Positions 42,260 through 51,447 are shown, numbered from the stretch's first letter. The stretch: DNA of 64,000 nt from Urechidicola vernalis (GCF_031846385.1 NZ_JAVRHV010000004.1:186001-250000); one strand, 5' to 3'. Translations and numbers: made by a program. Notes: generated by a model from the sequence alone, not told the origin.

Positions 42260-42267
42260 CAAAAATA
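42260..42267 (-). promoter_or_regulatory. -7-like element at the acyloxyacyl hydrolase pair
   Basis: Minus-strand TATTTTTG fits TAnnTTTG and ends 5 bases before the ATG at 42254, within the 16-base gap to the dnaE stop. It suggests the pair can be transcribed separately from dnaE with almost no leader. Confidence 0.35.
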
Positions 42268-42270
42268 GTA

Positions 42271-45200
42271 TTAATTCAATTTAAAATTGAAATCTTCTTT
42301 CTTTAATGAGTTTAAAGACTCATTGCTAATGTCTATTTTATATGACCTACTCGCCATACTTAGTTTTACTTTTTCTGAAACATCTATAACATTAAAGTAA
42401 ACAGGTTTGCCACCTTTATATGTGTTTAATATGCTCGTAATTTTACTTAGTTTTTCAGAAGTTATTTCAGAAATGTCAAGACTAATTGTAATCTTCTTAG
42501 AAAGTTTCTCCATTACGCCATGCAGTAACTCTATTTCTGTAAACTTCAGCCGAACATCATCATTGTAAAAGTTTTTTCTTGCTGAAATTCTCAAGAATAA
42601 AAAAGAATTTGGAACTAGAAAGTGTTTAAACTTTAAATAGTCTTCTTTAAATAATCTGAATTCATACGAAGAATAATAGTCCTCTATTACAAAACTAGCC
42701 CAACCTTGTCCTTGTTTAGAAACGCGATGTTCTACACTAGATACTATACCCGCAATAGAAACATCCTTGTTCATGAGTTGTTTTAAGTCTTGAAATGCTG
42801 TTAAATCTGCATTGCAAAAAGAATCCAATTCAGATTTAAAGTCATCTAACGGATGACCCGAAATATAAATGCCAACAACTTCTCTTTCTTTGGATAGTTT
42901 TTCCATCATTCCCCACTCTTCACAAGTTGGAATAATGGGTTCATCTAGTTGAATTTCAGAAGCCTCTCCAAATAGTGATACCTGAGATGAATTTTTGTTT
43001 TCTTGGTATCGGTTTCCGTATTTAATTGCTTTTTCTAAAAAGGTTTGTCCTTTTTCGTCTAAAGAAAAATACTGCGCACGGTGTTGATTAAAACTATCAA
43101 ATCCACCCGCAAACACCATTCCTTCGAATGTTCGTTTATTGGCGGCGCGTAAATCTACCCGTTTGGCAACATCAAAAATGGATTTGAAATGACCATTCTC
43201 TTTTCGCTCATTTATAAAGGTTTCTACAGCACCTTCTCCAACTCCTTTAATGGCACCCATTCCAAAACGAATAGCGCCTTCATTATTTACTGCAAACTTG
43301 TAGTATGATTCATTAATATCGGGCCCTAAAACAGGTAGTCCTGCACGTTTACATTCCTCCATAAAGAAGGTGATTTGCTTAATGTCTCTCATGTTATTTG
43401 AGAGTACTGCAGCCATATATTCTGCAGGATAATGTGCTTTTAAATAGGCTGTTTGGTACGCAATATAGGCGTAACAAGTAGAGTGTGATTTGTTAAAGGC
43501 GTAGGCAGCAAATGCTTCCCAATCTTTCCAAATCTTTTCCAAGGTCTCTTCAGGGTGGCCATTCTTTTTACCGCCATTCATAAAGAGTGGCTTTAATTTT
43601 TCTAGAAGGGCAAAAATCTTTTTACCCATAGCCTTACGGAGCATATCAGCTTCACCCTTTGTAAAATCTGCAAGTTTTTGTGATAGCAACATTACTTGCT
43701 CTTGGTAAACTGTAATTCCGTAAGTTTCCTTTAAATACTCTTCCATTTCTGGAAGGTCGTAAGTGATTTCTTCTCTTCCGTGCTTTCGATCAATAAACGA
43801 AGGAATGTATTCCATTGGTCCTGGTCTATACAAAGCATTCATTGCAATTAAATCCGCAAAAGTTGTCGGCTTTAAATTTTTCATGTGCTTCTGCATTCCA
43901 GGTGATTCATATTGGAAAATACCAATGGTTTCTCCTCGTTGGAAAAGTTCATATGTAGGGACATCATCCAAAGGGAAATCATCCGGAATCAGTTCAATTC
44001 CGTGTTTAGCCTTTACAATTCTAACCGTATCCTTAATCAAGGTTAGGGTTTTCAATCCCAAGAAATCCATTTTTAATAAGCCGGCACTCTCCACAACATT
44101 GTTGTCGAATTGCGTAACGAACATATCCGAATCTTTCGCCGTAGAAACTGGAATTAAATTGGTGATATCTTCTGGAGTAATAATAACTCCACAGGCATGA
44201 ATCCCTGTATTTCTAACAGAACCTTCTAAAGAAACCGCTTGATTTATAGTCTTTGCTGTTAAATCATGTCCTTCGGCCATTGTAACCAACTCGGCGACTT
44301 GCTCTTTTTCTTCACTTCGTAAACCGGCAATTTTTCCTTTACTTTTATCGTCCGTTCCAAAAATATGATTCAGTTTTGTATTTGGAATTAATTTGGCAAT
44401 TCTATCCGCTTCATGCAACGGTAAATCAAGTACTCTGGCTGTATCTCGAATTGAAGATTTTGCAGCCATAGTTCCGTAGGTAATGATTTGAGCAACATTG
44501 CTGGCACCGTACTTATCAATAACAAAATCAATAACGCTTTGCCTTCCTTCATCATCAAAATCAATATCGATATCAGGTAAGGATACACGATCAGGGTTTA
44601 AGAAACGCTCAAAAAGTAAGTCGTATGCTATAGGGTCTATATTGGTAATCCATAAACAATAGGCCACGGCTGAACCTGCTGCCGACCCACGTCCGGGCCC
44701 AACAGAAACACCCATTTTACGCGCTTCATCAATTAAATCCCATACAATTAGGAAATATCCTGGGTAACCTGTTTTTTGAATAATAGACAACTCAAAATCT
44801 AAACGTTCTATAGTATCTTCATCTAATTCTTTACCCCAACGTTTATAGGCACCTTCATAAGTTAAAAAGCGAAGATATGCGTTCTCACCACGAACACCGC
44901 CATCTTCAGCGTCCTCTTCATGGACAAATCGCTCTGGAATATCGAATTTAGGTAAGAGTACATCTCTCGCTAACGGATAAGGTTCTACCTTATCAATAAT
45001 TTCTTTAATATTTAAAATGGCCTCGGGAGTGTTTTTAAACTTCTCCTTCATTTCATCGGCCGACTTGAAATAATATTCCTCGTTTGGTAAACCGTAGCGA
45101 AAACCTCGACCACGCCCTTTTGGTGTGTCGAATTTTTCTCCGTCTTTTACACACAATAAAATATCATGAGGTGTGGCGTCTTCTTGCGAGATGTAAAACG

Positions 45201-46632
45201 TATCATTAGTAGCGACTAATTTTACAGTATGCTTTTTAGAAAACTCTTTAACAATGCTGTTTACGTGTTGTTCATTTTCTTGTCCGTGATCCGTAATTTC
45301 TAAATAGAAATCTTCGCCAAAAGTTTCTTTCCACCACAACAAGGCATCTTCAGCTTGTTGCTCTCCTATATTTAGAATTTTAGAAGAAATTTCGCCATAG
45401 ATATTACCGCTCAAAACAATAATATCCTCTTTGTGTTGCTCAATTACTTCTTTATCTATTCTCGGAACGTAATAGAATCCTTTCGTGTGCGATATAGAAG
45501 ACATTTTTGCCAAATTATGATAGCCGTTTTTGTTTTTGGCAAGCATTACAATTTGGTACCCATTGTCTTTATGAGATCGGTCTAGATGATTTTCACACAC
45601 ATTGAATTGACTTCCAACAATTGGAGTTATTTTTTGTTTGGGCTGTTCTCCTTCTTTTAAGTTTTCGTTGTGCTCATCTACCGATTTGTTGTGTGCTAGA
45701 ATTTCTTTAACAAAATAAAAGGCACCCATCATATTACCGGTATCTGTAAGAGCAACAGCTGGCATTTTGTGTTTTATTGTCGATTTTACAATATCTGAAA
45801 TACTTGCTGTAGATTGTAATATTGAAAACTGAGAATGATTATGTAAATGTGCAAATGGAGCATCTTTAAGTAAGGAGGTGTCTGAACCTGAAGTCTTAGA
45901 AGGGCCGTCAGTTTCTTGCGCTTCTTTTTTTGATTTTAGTTTTGCACTTGCCTTTTTTAGATTGATGTGTTTTAACCCTATTAATTTAATAGTTCTAGGG
46001 TTCTTTTCATCATATTTTTCAAAGAAATCATCTGCTACATCTAATTCTTCTTTGGTATAAACTCTTTTTCTGATGAGTTCTAAAAAACATCTTGTAGTTG
46101 CTTCAACATCGGCAGTGGCATTGTGTGCCTCTCCAAAAGCGGTACCGAATAAATATTGATGCAACTCAGTTAATGTTGGGAGTTTAAATTTACCTCCTCT
46201 ACCACCTGGAATTTGACAAAGCGAGGCCGTAGTTTCGGTACAAGTATCTAAAATTGGTAAATCGTTTAGACTCGTTTCAATCCCTAAACGGTGATACTCA
46301 CAACCCATAATATTTAAATCAAATCCAACATTTTGTCCAACTACAAATTTAGATTTGTCTAGCGCTTCGTTAAATTTTATCAAGACCTCTTTTAACGGGA
46401 TACCATCAGTGTCTGCTAGTAAAGTAGAAATACCATGAATTTGTTCCGCATCATACGGAATGTTGAATCCATTTGTTTGTATTAAATAGTCTTGGCTTTC
46501 AATCAATTGACCTAATTCATCATGTAATTGCCAAGCAATTTGAATACACCTTGGCCAATTGTCTGTATCGGTAATTGGAGCATTCCATTTCTTGGGTAAA
46601 CCAGTGGTTTCGGTATCAAAAATTAGGTACAT
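42271..46632 (-). CDS. dnaE: DNA polymerase III alpha subunit with fused N-terminal exonuclease
   Basis: A 1453-aa replicative polymerase. Residues 1-200 are a DEDDh 3'-5' exonuclease (FDTETTG near 5-11, GQNVGFDLN near 97-105, AHNATADVEATT near 168-179), which E. coli carries as separate DnaQ. A PHP domain starts near 260 (HLHNHSQFSIL). The palm has PDIDIDFDDEG near 686 and KMDFLGLKTL further on. The C-terminal OB fold contains VSIAGIVSSVEHRVSKQGQGWASF. The PHP site looks degenerate: LTDTGN instead of LTDHGN, NDTFY instead of NDxHY. Confidence 0.95.
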   Translation of the reverse strand: MYLIFDTETTGLPKKWNAPITDTDNWPRCIQIAWQLHDELGQLIESQDYLIQTNGFNIPYDAEQIHGISTLLADTDGIPLKEVLIKFNEALDKSKFVVGQNVGFDLNIMGCEYHRLGIETSLNDLPILDTCTETTASLCQIPGGRGGKFKLPTLTELHQYLFGTAFGEAHNATADVEATTRCFLELIRKRVYTKEELDVADDFFEKYDEKNPRTIKLIGLKHINLKKASAKLKSKKEAQETDGPSKTSGSDTSLLKDAPFAHLHNHSQFSILQSTASISDIVKSTIKHKMPAVALTDTGNMMGAFYFVKEILAHNKSVDEHNENLKEGEQPKQKITPIVGSQFNVCENHLDRSHKDNGYQIVMLAKNKNGYHNLAKMSSISHTKGFYYVPRIDKEVIEQHKEDIIVLSGNIYGEISSKILNIGEQQAEDALLWWKETFGEDFYLEITDHGQENEQHVNSIVKEFSKKHTVKLVATNDTFYISQEDATPHDILLCVKDGEKFDTPKGRGRGFRYGLPNEEYYFKSADEMKEKFKNTPEAILNIKEIIDKVEPYPLARDVLLPKFDIPERFVHEEDAEDGGVRGENAYLRFLTYEGAYKRWGKELDEDTIERLDFELSIIQKTGYPGYFLIVWDLIDEARKMGVSVGPGRGSAAGSAVAYCLWITNIDPIAYDLLFERFLNPDRVSLPDIDIDFDDEGRQSVIDFVIDKYGASNVAQIITYGTMAAKSSIRDTARVLDLPLHEADRIAKLIPNTKLNHIFGTDDKSKGKIAGLRSEEKEQVAELVTMAEGHDLTAKTINQAVSLEGSVRNTGIHACGVIITPEDITNLIPVSTAKDSDMFVTQFDNNVVESAGLLKMDFLGLKTLTLIKDTVRIVKAKHGIELIPDDFPLDDVPTYELFQRGETIGIFQYESPGMQKHMKNLKPTTFADLIAMNALYRPGPMEYIPSFIDRKHGREEITYDLPEMEEYLKETYGITVYQEQVMLLSQKLADFTKGEADMLRKAMGKKIFALLEKLKPLFMNGGKKNGHPEETLEKIWKDWEAFAAYAFNKSHSTCYAYIAYQTAYLKAHYPAEYMAAVLSNNMRDIKQITFFMEECKRAGLPVLGPDINESYYKFAVNNEGAIRFGMGAIKGVGEGAVETFINERKENGHFKSIFDVAKRVDLRAANKRTFEGMVFAGGFDSFNQHRAQYFSLDEKGQTFLEKAIKYGNRYQENKNSSQVSLFGEASEIQLDEPIIPTCEEWGMMEKLSKEREVVGIYISGHPLDDFKSELDSFCNADLTAFQDLKQLMNKDVSIAGIVSSVEHRVSKQGQGWASFVIEDYYSSYEFRLFKEDYLKFKHFLVPNSFLFLRISARKNFYNDDVRLKFTEIELLHGVMEKLSKKITISLDISEITSEKLSKITSILNTYKGGKPVYFNVIDVSEKVKLSMASRSYKIDISNESLNSLKKEDFNFKLN

Positions 46633-46812
46633 GTAAGGATGAAATTTGAAGATTTAAAAGTAGTATAATTCAGTCTTTTTTTGTGGTTGAAATATCGAAT
46701 ACTTATCAACAAAAAGATTGAAGATTAACTTGCTTTAAATCATGTAATTACTATGATGTGATAATTTTTTAATTTCTATTGAAAAATTGAATTTTTAACG
46801 AATTAAATTTTG

Positions 46813-46820
46813 TACATTTG
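46813..46820 (+). promoter_or_regulatory. -7 element of the rpsP operon
   Basis: TACATTTG followed by CAGC fits TAnnTTTG. It gives a leader of about 65 bases before the rpsP ATG. The nearest TTG upstream (46787-46789) is 23 bases away, longer than ideal. Confidence 0.55.
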
Positions 46821-46830
46821 CAGCCTTAAT

Positions 46831-46877
46831 TCCCAAAATAAATTTGGGACCAATTAATAACCAAGGTCGCGTACCTT
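46831..46877 (+). promoter_or_regulatory. Two hairpins in the rpsP leader
   Basis: TCCCAAA/TTTGGGA (46831-46837 with 46843-46849) is a perfect 7-bp hairpin, and AAGGT/ACCTT (46863-46867 with 46873-46877) a 5-bp one around CGCGT. Both fall in the untranslated leader of the ribosomal protein operon. A role as an autoregulatory leader is possible but not shown. The remainder of 46633-46830, upstream, shows nothing recognisable beyond the promoter. Confidence 0.35.
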
Positions 46878-46891
46878 AAAATTTTAAAAAA

Positions 46892-47455
46892 ATGTCAGTA
46901 AAAATTAGATTACAAAGACACGGTAAAAAAGGAAAACCATTTTATTGGATCGTAGCAGCAGATGCTCGTGCAAAAAGAGATGGTAAATTCTTAGAAAAAT
47001 TAGGAACTTATAACCCTAATACAAACCCTGCAACAGTTGACTTAGATGTTGATGGTTCAGTAAAGTGGTTACAAAATGGAGCACAACCTACAGACACTGC
47101 GAGAGCATTATTGTCTTACAAAGGAGCTTTATTAAAGCATCACTTAATGGGAGGAGTTAATAAAGGAGCATTTTCTGAAGAAGAGGCTGAAAAGAAATTC
47201 CAAGCATGGTTAGATGAAAAAGCAGGTTTAGTTACGGCAAAGGTTGATGGTTTAGCAAAAGCACAAGCAGATGCAAAAGCAGCAGCATTAGCAGCAGAAA
47301 AAGAAGTAAACGAGGCTCGTAAGAACGCAGTAGCGGAAGCAGAAGCAGCGGCTAAGGCTGAGGCAGAAGCGGCAGCAGCAGAAGCAGCAGGTGAAGAAAG
47401 TGCTGAGGCTCCGGCTGAAGGTGCTGAGGAAGCAACTGAAGAAACTGCAGAGTAA
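46892..47455 (+). CDS. rpsP: 30S ribosomal protein S16 with long Ala/Glu-rich tail
   Basis: A 187-aa S16. Residues 1-88 are the normal ribosomal protein (SVKIRLQRHGKKGKPFYWIVAADARAKRDGKFLEKLGTYNP onward). From about residue 90 to the end is an extension: first predicted helix (EEEAEKKFQAWLDEKAGL), then low-complexity Ala/Glu runs such as AEAEAAAKAEAEAAAAEAAGEESAEAPAEG. S16 in many bacteria is only 80-90 aa; C-terminal Ala/Glu tails are known from Bacteroidota relatives. First gene of an operon with rimM and a tRNA methyltransferase. Confidence 0.95.
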   Translation: MSVKIRLQRHGKKGKPFYWIVAADARAKRDGKFLEKLGTYNPNTNPATVDLDVDGSVKWLQNGAQPTDTARALLSYKGALLKHHLMGGVNKGAFSEEEAEKKFQAWLDEKAGLVTAKVDGLAKAQADAKAAALAAEKEVNEARKNAVAEAEAAAKAEAEAAAAEAAGEESAEAPAEGAEEATEETAE

Positions 47456-47473
47456 TTTATTTTTCTAACCACC

Positions 47474-48001
47474 ATGAAAAAAGACGATTGTTTTTATCTT
47501 GGTAAAATTGTTAGAAAACACAGTTTTAAGGGTGAAGTAGTTATCAAATTAGATACAGACGAACCCGAACTATACGAAAATTTGGAATCAGTATTTGTGC
47601 AACATGGCTCAAATCTGATTCCTTTTTTTATGGAGAAAACCTTACTCCAAAAAGGAAATCAATTACGTGTAAAATTTGAAGGAGTAGATTCTGAAGCGGA
47701 TGCAGACGGAATTATGAAATCTGGAATATATCTGCCTTTAAATATGCTTCCCAAACTTGAGGGGAATAAATTTTATTTTCATGAAGTTATCGGATTTTCT
47801 TTAGAAGATGTAAATCACGGTATTGTTGGAGAAATTTCTGCAATAAACGATACCACAGCACAACCACTTTTTGAAGTTGATAGAGATGGAGTAGAGTTGT
47901 TAATTCCGATGATTGATCATTTTATAAAAAAAATTGATCGAGAAAATAAGACAATCCTCGTTGAGACTCCTGATGGGTTGATTGATCTTTATCTAGAATA
48001 A
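47474..48001 (+). CDS. rimM: 16S rRNA processing factor RimM
   Basis: A 175-aa ribosome maturation factor for the 30S head. The N-terminal RimM domain begins CFYLGKIVRKHSFKGEVVIKLDTD, and the PRC-barrel (about 95-175) holds YFHEVIGFSLEDVNHGIVGEI and LLIPMIDHFIKKIDRENKTILVETPDGLIDLY. It follows rpsP by 18 bases, the classical rpsP-rimM order, and abuts the next gene with no gap. Confidence 0.95.
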   Translation: MKKDDCFYLGKIVRKHSFKGEVVIKLDTDEPELYENLESVFVQHGSNLIPFFMEKTLLQKGNQLRVKFEGVDSEADADGIMKSGIYLPLNMLPKLEGNKFYFHEVIGFSLEDVNHGIVGEISAINDTTAQPLFEVDRDGVELLIPMIDHFIKKIDRENKTILVETPDGLIDLYLE

Positions 48002-48721
48002 ATGTCTTCAGAATTTAGATTCAAACAATTTACCATTCGTCAAGAACACACTGCAATGAAAGTGGGTACAGATGGTGTGTTATTAGGTGCTTGGGCCCAA
48101 CCAAAAGAAGCCTTTTCTATTTTAGATATTGGGACAGGAACCGGTTTAATTGCTTTACAATTAGCGCAAAAAACGTACGCCGAAGTTGTTGATGCGCTAG
48201 AAATTGAAGGTTCTGCATATGAGCAGGCCGTTGAAAATTTTGAGCAATCCGACTGGGGAGATCGTTTGTTTTGTTATCACGCTTCATTCAATGAGTTTGT
48301 TTCAGAAATGGAAGGTGAAGAGTATGATTTTATTATTTCTAATCCTCCGTTTTATACATCAACAGTAAAAGAAGATACTGTGGAATCTGCACGAGTTAAG
48401 GCACGTCATGTAGAGAGTCTATCGTATGAAGAACTGATAGAAGGCACGACTAAATTACTTTCAGAAAAAGGAGAATGTGCCTTTATAATTCCGTTTAAAG
48501 AAGAAGTGTCGTTTTTAGAAATTGCGTCGAATTATAATTTATTTCCAAACAGAATTACTAGAGTTAAAGGAACAGAAAAGGCTGAAATTAAGAGAAGTTT
48601 ATTACAGTTATCTTTTCAGGAAGTAAAGCGAGAACTTTCGGAATTGGTTATTGAAATTGAGAGACATGTTTATACTAAAGAATATATAGACTTAGTTGAA
48701 GATTTCTATTTAAAGATGTAA
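48002..48721 (+). CDS. trmN6: tRNA1(Val) (adenine(37)-N6)-methyltransferase
   Basis: A 239-aa SAM-dependent methyltransferase of the YfiC/TrmN6 family. It begins FRFKQFTIRQEHTAMKVGTDGVLLGAWA, which is diagnostic, then ILDIGTGTGLIALQLA (SAM site, near 42-57) and IISNPPFYTS (the NPPF/Y catalytic motif, near 114-123). It starts directly after the rimM stop. Its 3' end overlaps cysH on the other strand by 12 bases. Confidence 0.92.
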   Translation: MSSEFRFKQFTIRQEHTAMKVGTDGVLLGAWAQPKEAFSILDIGTGTGLIALQLAQKTYAEVVDALEIEGSAYEQAVENFEQSDWGDRLFCYHASFNEFVSEMEGEEYDFIISNPPFYTSTVKEDTVESARVKARHVESLSYEELIEGTTKLLSEKGECAFIIPFKEEVSFLEIASNYNLFPNRITRVKGTEKAEIKRSLLQLSFQEVKRELSELVIEIERHVYTKEYIDLVEDFYLKM

Positions 48722-49402
48722 TCCACATTCTGTTTTTGGAGAGTTATTCCATCTCCCAGACCTTCCATCACCTGGAACCGTACAATGTTTACAACCTACA
48801 GAACTATAACCTTTTGAAGCCAAAGGATGGAATGGCAATTCATGTGCTTTTATATATTGTTCTCGTTTTTCTTTAGTGACATCGAGCAACGGGTAAAATT
48901 TTAAAATACCATTTCTTAATTCAAATATATCGAGTGTTGCTCGATGGTCACTTTGCCATTCCATTAATCCTGAGACCCATACGTTAAAACGTTCATTTAT
49001 TTGTTGCAATGGTCTTACTTTATTGACATCGCAACAAAATTCGGGCATGGTTTTCCAAGTTTCATTTCTAGTTGTAAAGTCATTATCTATTGGGTTGCCA
49101 CTTATTGATTCTACTTTTAAGCCGTATAACTCTGTAAGTTGTTTTTTATAAGTTAAAGTTTCTTCGAAATGATAAGTTGTATCAATAAAATAAATGATTT
49201 GGTTATTATTTACTTTCGAAAATTCATGTAAAAGAAACGCTGAACTTGTAGCAAATGAACTTGTAAGCATTACTTCATTTACATCAAAATCTTTGTACAA
49301 TTGTTCGATACGCTCTGTAACCGAGAGGGCTCTATACTTTTGGTTTAATTCTGATATATACTTTTCTGTAAAAGTTCTTTTCTCGACTGTAATTGTGCTC
49401 AT
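48710..49402 (-). CDS. cysH: Phosphoadenylyl/adenylyl-sulfate reductase
   Basis: A 230-aa assimilatory sulfate reductase. Besides the C-terminal catalytic ECGLHL it has a CC pair (EFCCDVNK) and GCKHC, the four-Cys set that binds a 4Fe-4S cluster in APS-type reductases, so the substrate may be APS instead of PAPS. No other sulfate-assimilation genes adjoin it. The ATG at 49402 is chosen; one codon upstream is only a TTG. Confidence 0.9.
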   Translation of the reverse strand: MSTITVEKRTFTEKYISELNQKYRALSVTERIEQLYKDFDVNEVMLTSSFATSSAFLLHEFSKVNNNQIIYFIDTTYHFEETLTYKKQLTELYGLKVESISGNPIDNDFTTRNETWKTMPEFCCDVNKVRPLQQINERFNVWVSGLMEWQSDHRATLDIFELRNGILKFYPLLDVTKEKREQYIKAHELPFHPLASKGYSSVGCKHCTVPGDGRSGRWNNSPKTECGLHL

Positions 49403-49427
49403 CAAAAGGTTGATTATAATAACCTAC

Positions 49428-49435
49428 CAAATATA
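49428..49435 (-). promoter_or_regulatory. -7 element of cysH
   Basis: Minus-strand TATATTTG fits TAnnTTTG and ends 25 bases before the cysH ATG. Confidence 0.45.
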
Positions 49436-49451
49436 TAGAGTTTATATGATA

Positions 49452-50819
49452 CTAACTAATATTTTCAGAATTATATCCTAAAAAAGGGACTTTCCTTTCT
49501 TTAAAAACAACTCCGTAGTCTTTTAATTCAGATAGGATTGGAGCGTAAACCTCTTTATCAATTGGAATAATAACACCTTTTTTAGTGATTTCATTATTCA
49601 ATATTTTTAAACATGCAATTGCAACAGGTAGCCCTACTGTTTTGGCCATGGCTGTATATGTTTGGTCATCTCCCATTACCACTAATTGAGAGTCAATTTG
49701 TTCTTTTTTGCCATTTAGTTCGTATCCAAATTTATGATACATTACTATCATATCTTTATCATCTGGTTTCAAGGTCCAGCTATCCATTAAAATCTTTTGG
49801 AGCATTTGGGCTGGTGTAGCATTTTTAATGCCAATTAGTTTTGAACTGTTGAAAATGTCTAATTCTTCTAACTTACTCCAAAGAATGTCGTCTTGGTCAA
49901 TCTTCAAATAATGACGTAACTTCAACTCAATAGAATCCGTTGGATGATATGCTAAAAATGAATTGATAAATTCACGATTGGTCATATTTTCAGATCCTTC
50001 TAACTCATAACTATCATCGGTCATTCCTAGTTGCACAAAAATATTCCATGCTCTCGAGAATCCAACACGTCTAATAGTTCCTCTATACAAAGTAGGGATT
50101 GCATCTAAGCCATAGACACTTCTATATTTTAACGAATCTCGGTTGGCATAAGCTTCAAACTTTCCATAACCGTCAATATTTAGAAACTCTGTACGTCTGA
50201 ATAATTTTTGATATGGAATGTATTTGTATTTTCCTTCTTGAATAAATTTAGCGGCTCCTCCTTGTCCAGAAACTACAACATTTCTTGGATTCCAAGTGAA
50301 TTTATAATTCCATAAATTATCATCGCAATCGGGAGATACCAATCCGCCTGTAAACGACTCAAAAAGTAACAGTTTACCACCTCTATCTCTAATGGAATCT
50401 AGAACCTCCATTGCGCTCATATGATCTATTCCTGGGTCTACCCCAATTTCATTCATAAAGGTTAAACCGTTTTCAACTACATTGTCGTGTAATGCTTTCA
50501 TCTCAGGAGAAACATAAGAGGCAGTAACTAAACTTTTCTTAAAAGAAATACAATCTTTTGCAACTTCGATATGAAATCTCGCCGGCAGCATAGAAATCAC
50601 AATGGCAGCATTTTTTATGGCTGCTCTTCTTTGATCAACTTCAAAAATGTCTAATTGTAAAGCACTAGCATTTGGATGGTTGTTTAGTTTACCCTCAGCA
50701 GATGCTAAATCAAGATCACCTAATATAATATGTAAGTTTTCATCTTCAGATTTGTCAAGTAAATATTTTATAAGTGAAGATGATGATCTTCCTGCTCCGA
50801 TTATTAAGATGTTTCTCAT
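49452..50819 (-). CDS. Saccharopine dehydrogenase-family protein
   Basis: A 455-aa NAD(P)-dependent oxidoreductase of the lysine-2-oxoglutarate/saccharopine dehydrogenase type. The Rossmann start ILIIGAGRSSSSLIKYLLD, NEIGVDPGIDHMSAMEVLD near 130-148 and GLVSPDCDDNLWNYKFTWNPRNVV near 170-193 are typical. The family covers lysine metabolism and carboxynorspermidine synthesis; the sequence matches the saccharopine dehydrogenase C-terminal-domain group. Its start overlaps the DUF2007 stop (TAATG). Confidence 0.88.
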   Translation of the reverse strand: MRNILIIGAGRSSSSLIKYLLDKSEDENLHIILGDLDLASAEGKLNNHPNASALQLDIFEVDQRRAAIKNAAIVISMLPARFHIEVAKDCISFKKSLVTASYVSPEMKALHDNVVENGLTFMNEIGVDPGIDHMSAMEVLDSIRDRGGKLLLFESFTGGLVSPDCDDNLWNYKFTWNPRNVVVSGQGGAAKFIQEGKYKYIPYQKLFRRTEFLNIDGYGKFEAYANRDSLKYRSVYGLDAIPTLYRGTIRRVGFSRAWNIFVQLGMTDDSYELEGSENMTNREFINSFLAYHPTDSIELKLRHYLKIDQDDILWSKLEELDIFNSSKLIGIKNATPAQMLQKILMDSWTLKPDDKDMIVMYHKFGYELNGKKEQIDSQLVVMGDDQTYTAMAKTVGLPVAIACLKILNNEITKKGVIIPIDKEVYAPILSELKDYGVVFKERKVPFLGYNSENIS

Positions 50820-51049
50820 TAAAGAATTGATTTTAGAATTGATTTGGCCTTGATGGCATCAAATGATCGTATTTGAAGTCGATAATCCGTAACAAAACCG
50901 ATGGTTGTTAAATGCTCATCTGGAATAAAACTTTCTATACCTTCACTTTTTAATTTTTCCCTTGCAATTTGAACTTCATGTAAAAAAGGTGAATCGAAAA
51001 TTGTTACAATTTTATTTGAGGATGAAGCATCTTGTTGGTTTGAAATCAT
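50819..51049 (-). CDS. DUF2007 small protein
   Basis: A 76-aa cytosolic protein with the DUF2007 (putative signal-transducing) pattern: VTIFDSPFLHEVQIAREKLKSEGIESFIPDE then YRLQIRSFDAIKAKSILKSI. It resembles the PII-like fold seen in such proteins. No enzymatic motif. It overlaps the saccharopine dehydrogenase-like gene by one base and is divergent from the DUF423 gene. Confidence 0.8.
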   Translation of the reverse strand: MISNQQDASSSNKIVTIFDSPFLHEVQIAREKLKSEGIESFIPDEHLTTIGFVTDYRLQIRSFDAIKAKSILKSIL

Positions 51050-51056
51050 ATTTTTG
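51049..51056 (+). promoter_or_regulatory. -7 element of the DUF423 gene
   Basis: TATTTTTG fits TAnnTTTG and ends 16 bases before the ATG at 51073. Its first base is the last base of the divergent DUF2007 start codon. Confidence 0.4.
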
Positions 51057-51072
51057 TTTTAAACTTTTAATA

Positions 51073-51447
51073 ATGAAAAATAGAAATTTAATAGTTACTT
51101 CAATTCTTGGCATGCTCACAGTTGTATTTGGTGCATTTGGAGTTCATTCTTTAAAAGAAATTTTAAGCCATGAAGCCCTAAATAGTTTTGAAACAGCAGT
51201 TCGTTACCAAATGTATCATGTAATTGTTTTATTACTAGTAAATATGTATGGTAATTTTAGTGCAAAAACTAAAAACAATATCAGTTTACTTTTCTTCATA
51301 GGAATTCTATTTTTCTCTGGCTCCATTTATGCTATTTCAATGGCAAACATACCTGCTAAATCAATTTGGTTTATTACTCCGCTTGGAGGATTGATTCTAA
51401 TATTAGGCTGGATAAAATTATCGATTTCATTTTTCAAAGACAAGTAA
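51073..51447 (+). CDS. DUF423 membrane protein
   Basis: A 124-aa inner-membrane protein with four hydrophobic helices. The DUF423 hallmarks are GMLTVVFGAFGVHSLKEIL near the start, SFETAVRYQMYHVIVLLLVN, GILFFSGSIYAISM and TPLGGLILILGWIKL. The function is unknown; it is widespread in bacteria. The longer in-frame reading from 50962 overlaps the divergent gene and lacks family similarity, so the ATG at 51073 is used. Confidence 0.9.
   Translation: MKNRNLIVTSILGMLTVVFGAFGVHSLKEILSHEALNSFETAVRYQMYHVIVLLLVNMYGNFSAKTKNNISLLFFIGILFFSGSIYAISMANIPAKSIWFITPLGGLILILGWIKLSISFFKDK

Noticed and set aside
43763..44588. Antisense ORFs inside dnaE
   Set aside because: They lie wholly within a certain polymerase gene and have shadow-like composition.
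47140..47475. A 111-aa Ala/Ser-rich ORF antisense to rpsP
   Set aside because: It is the mirror of the repetitive GCA/GCT/GAA codons of the S16 tail and has no ribosome site or family motif.
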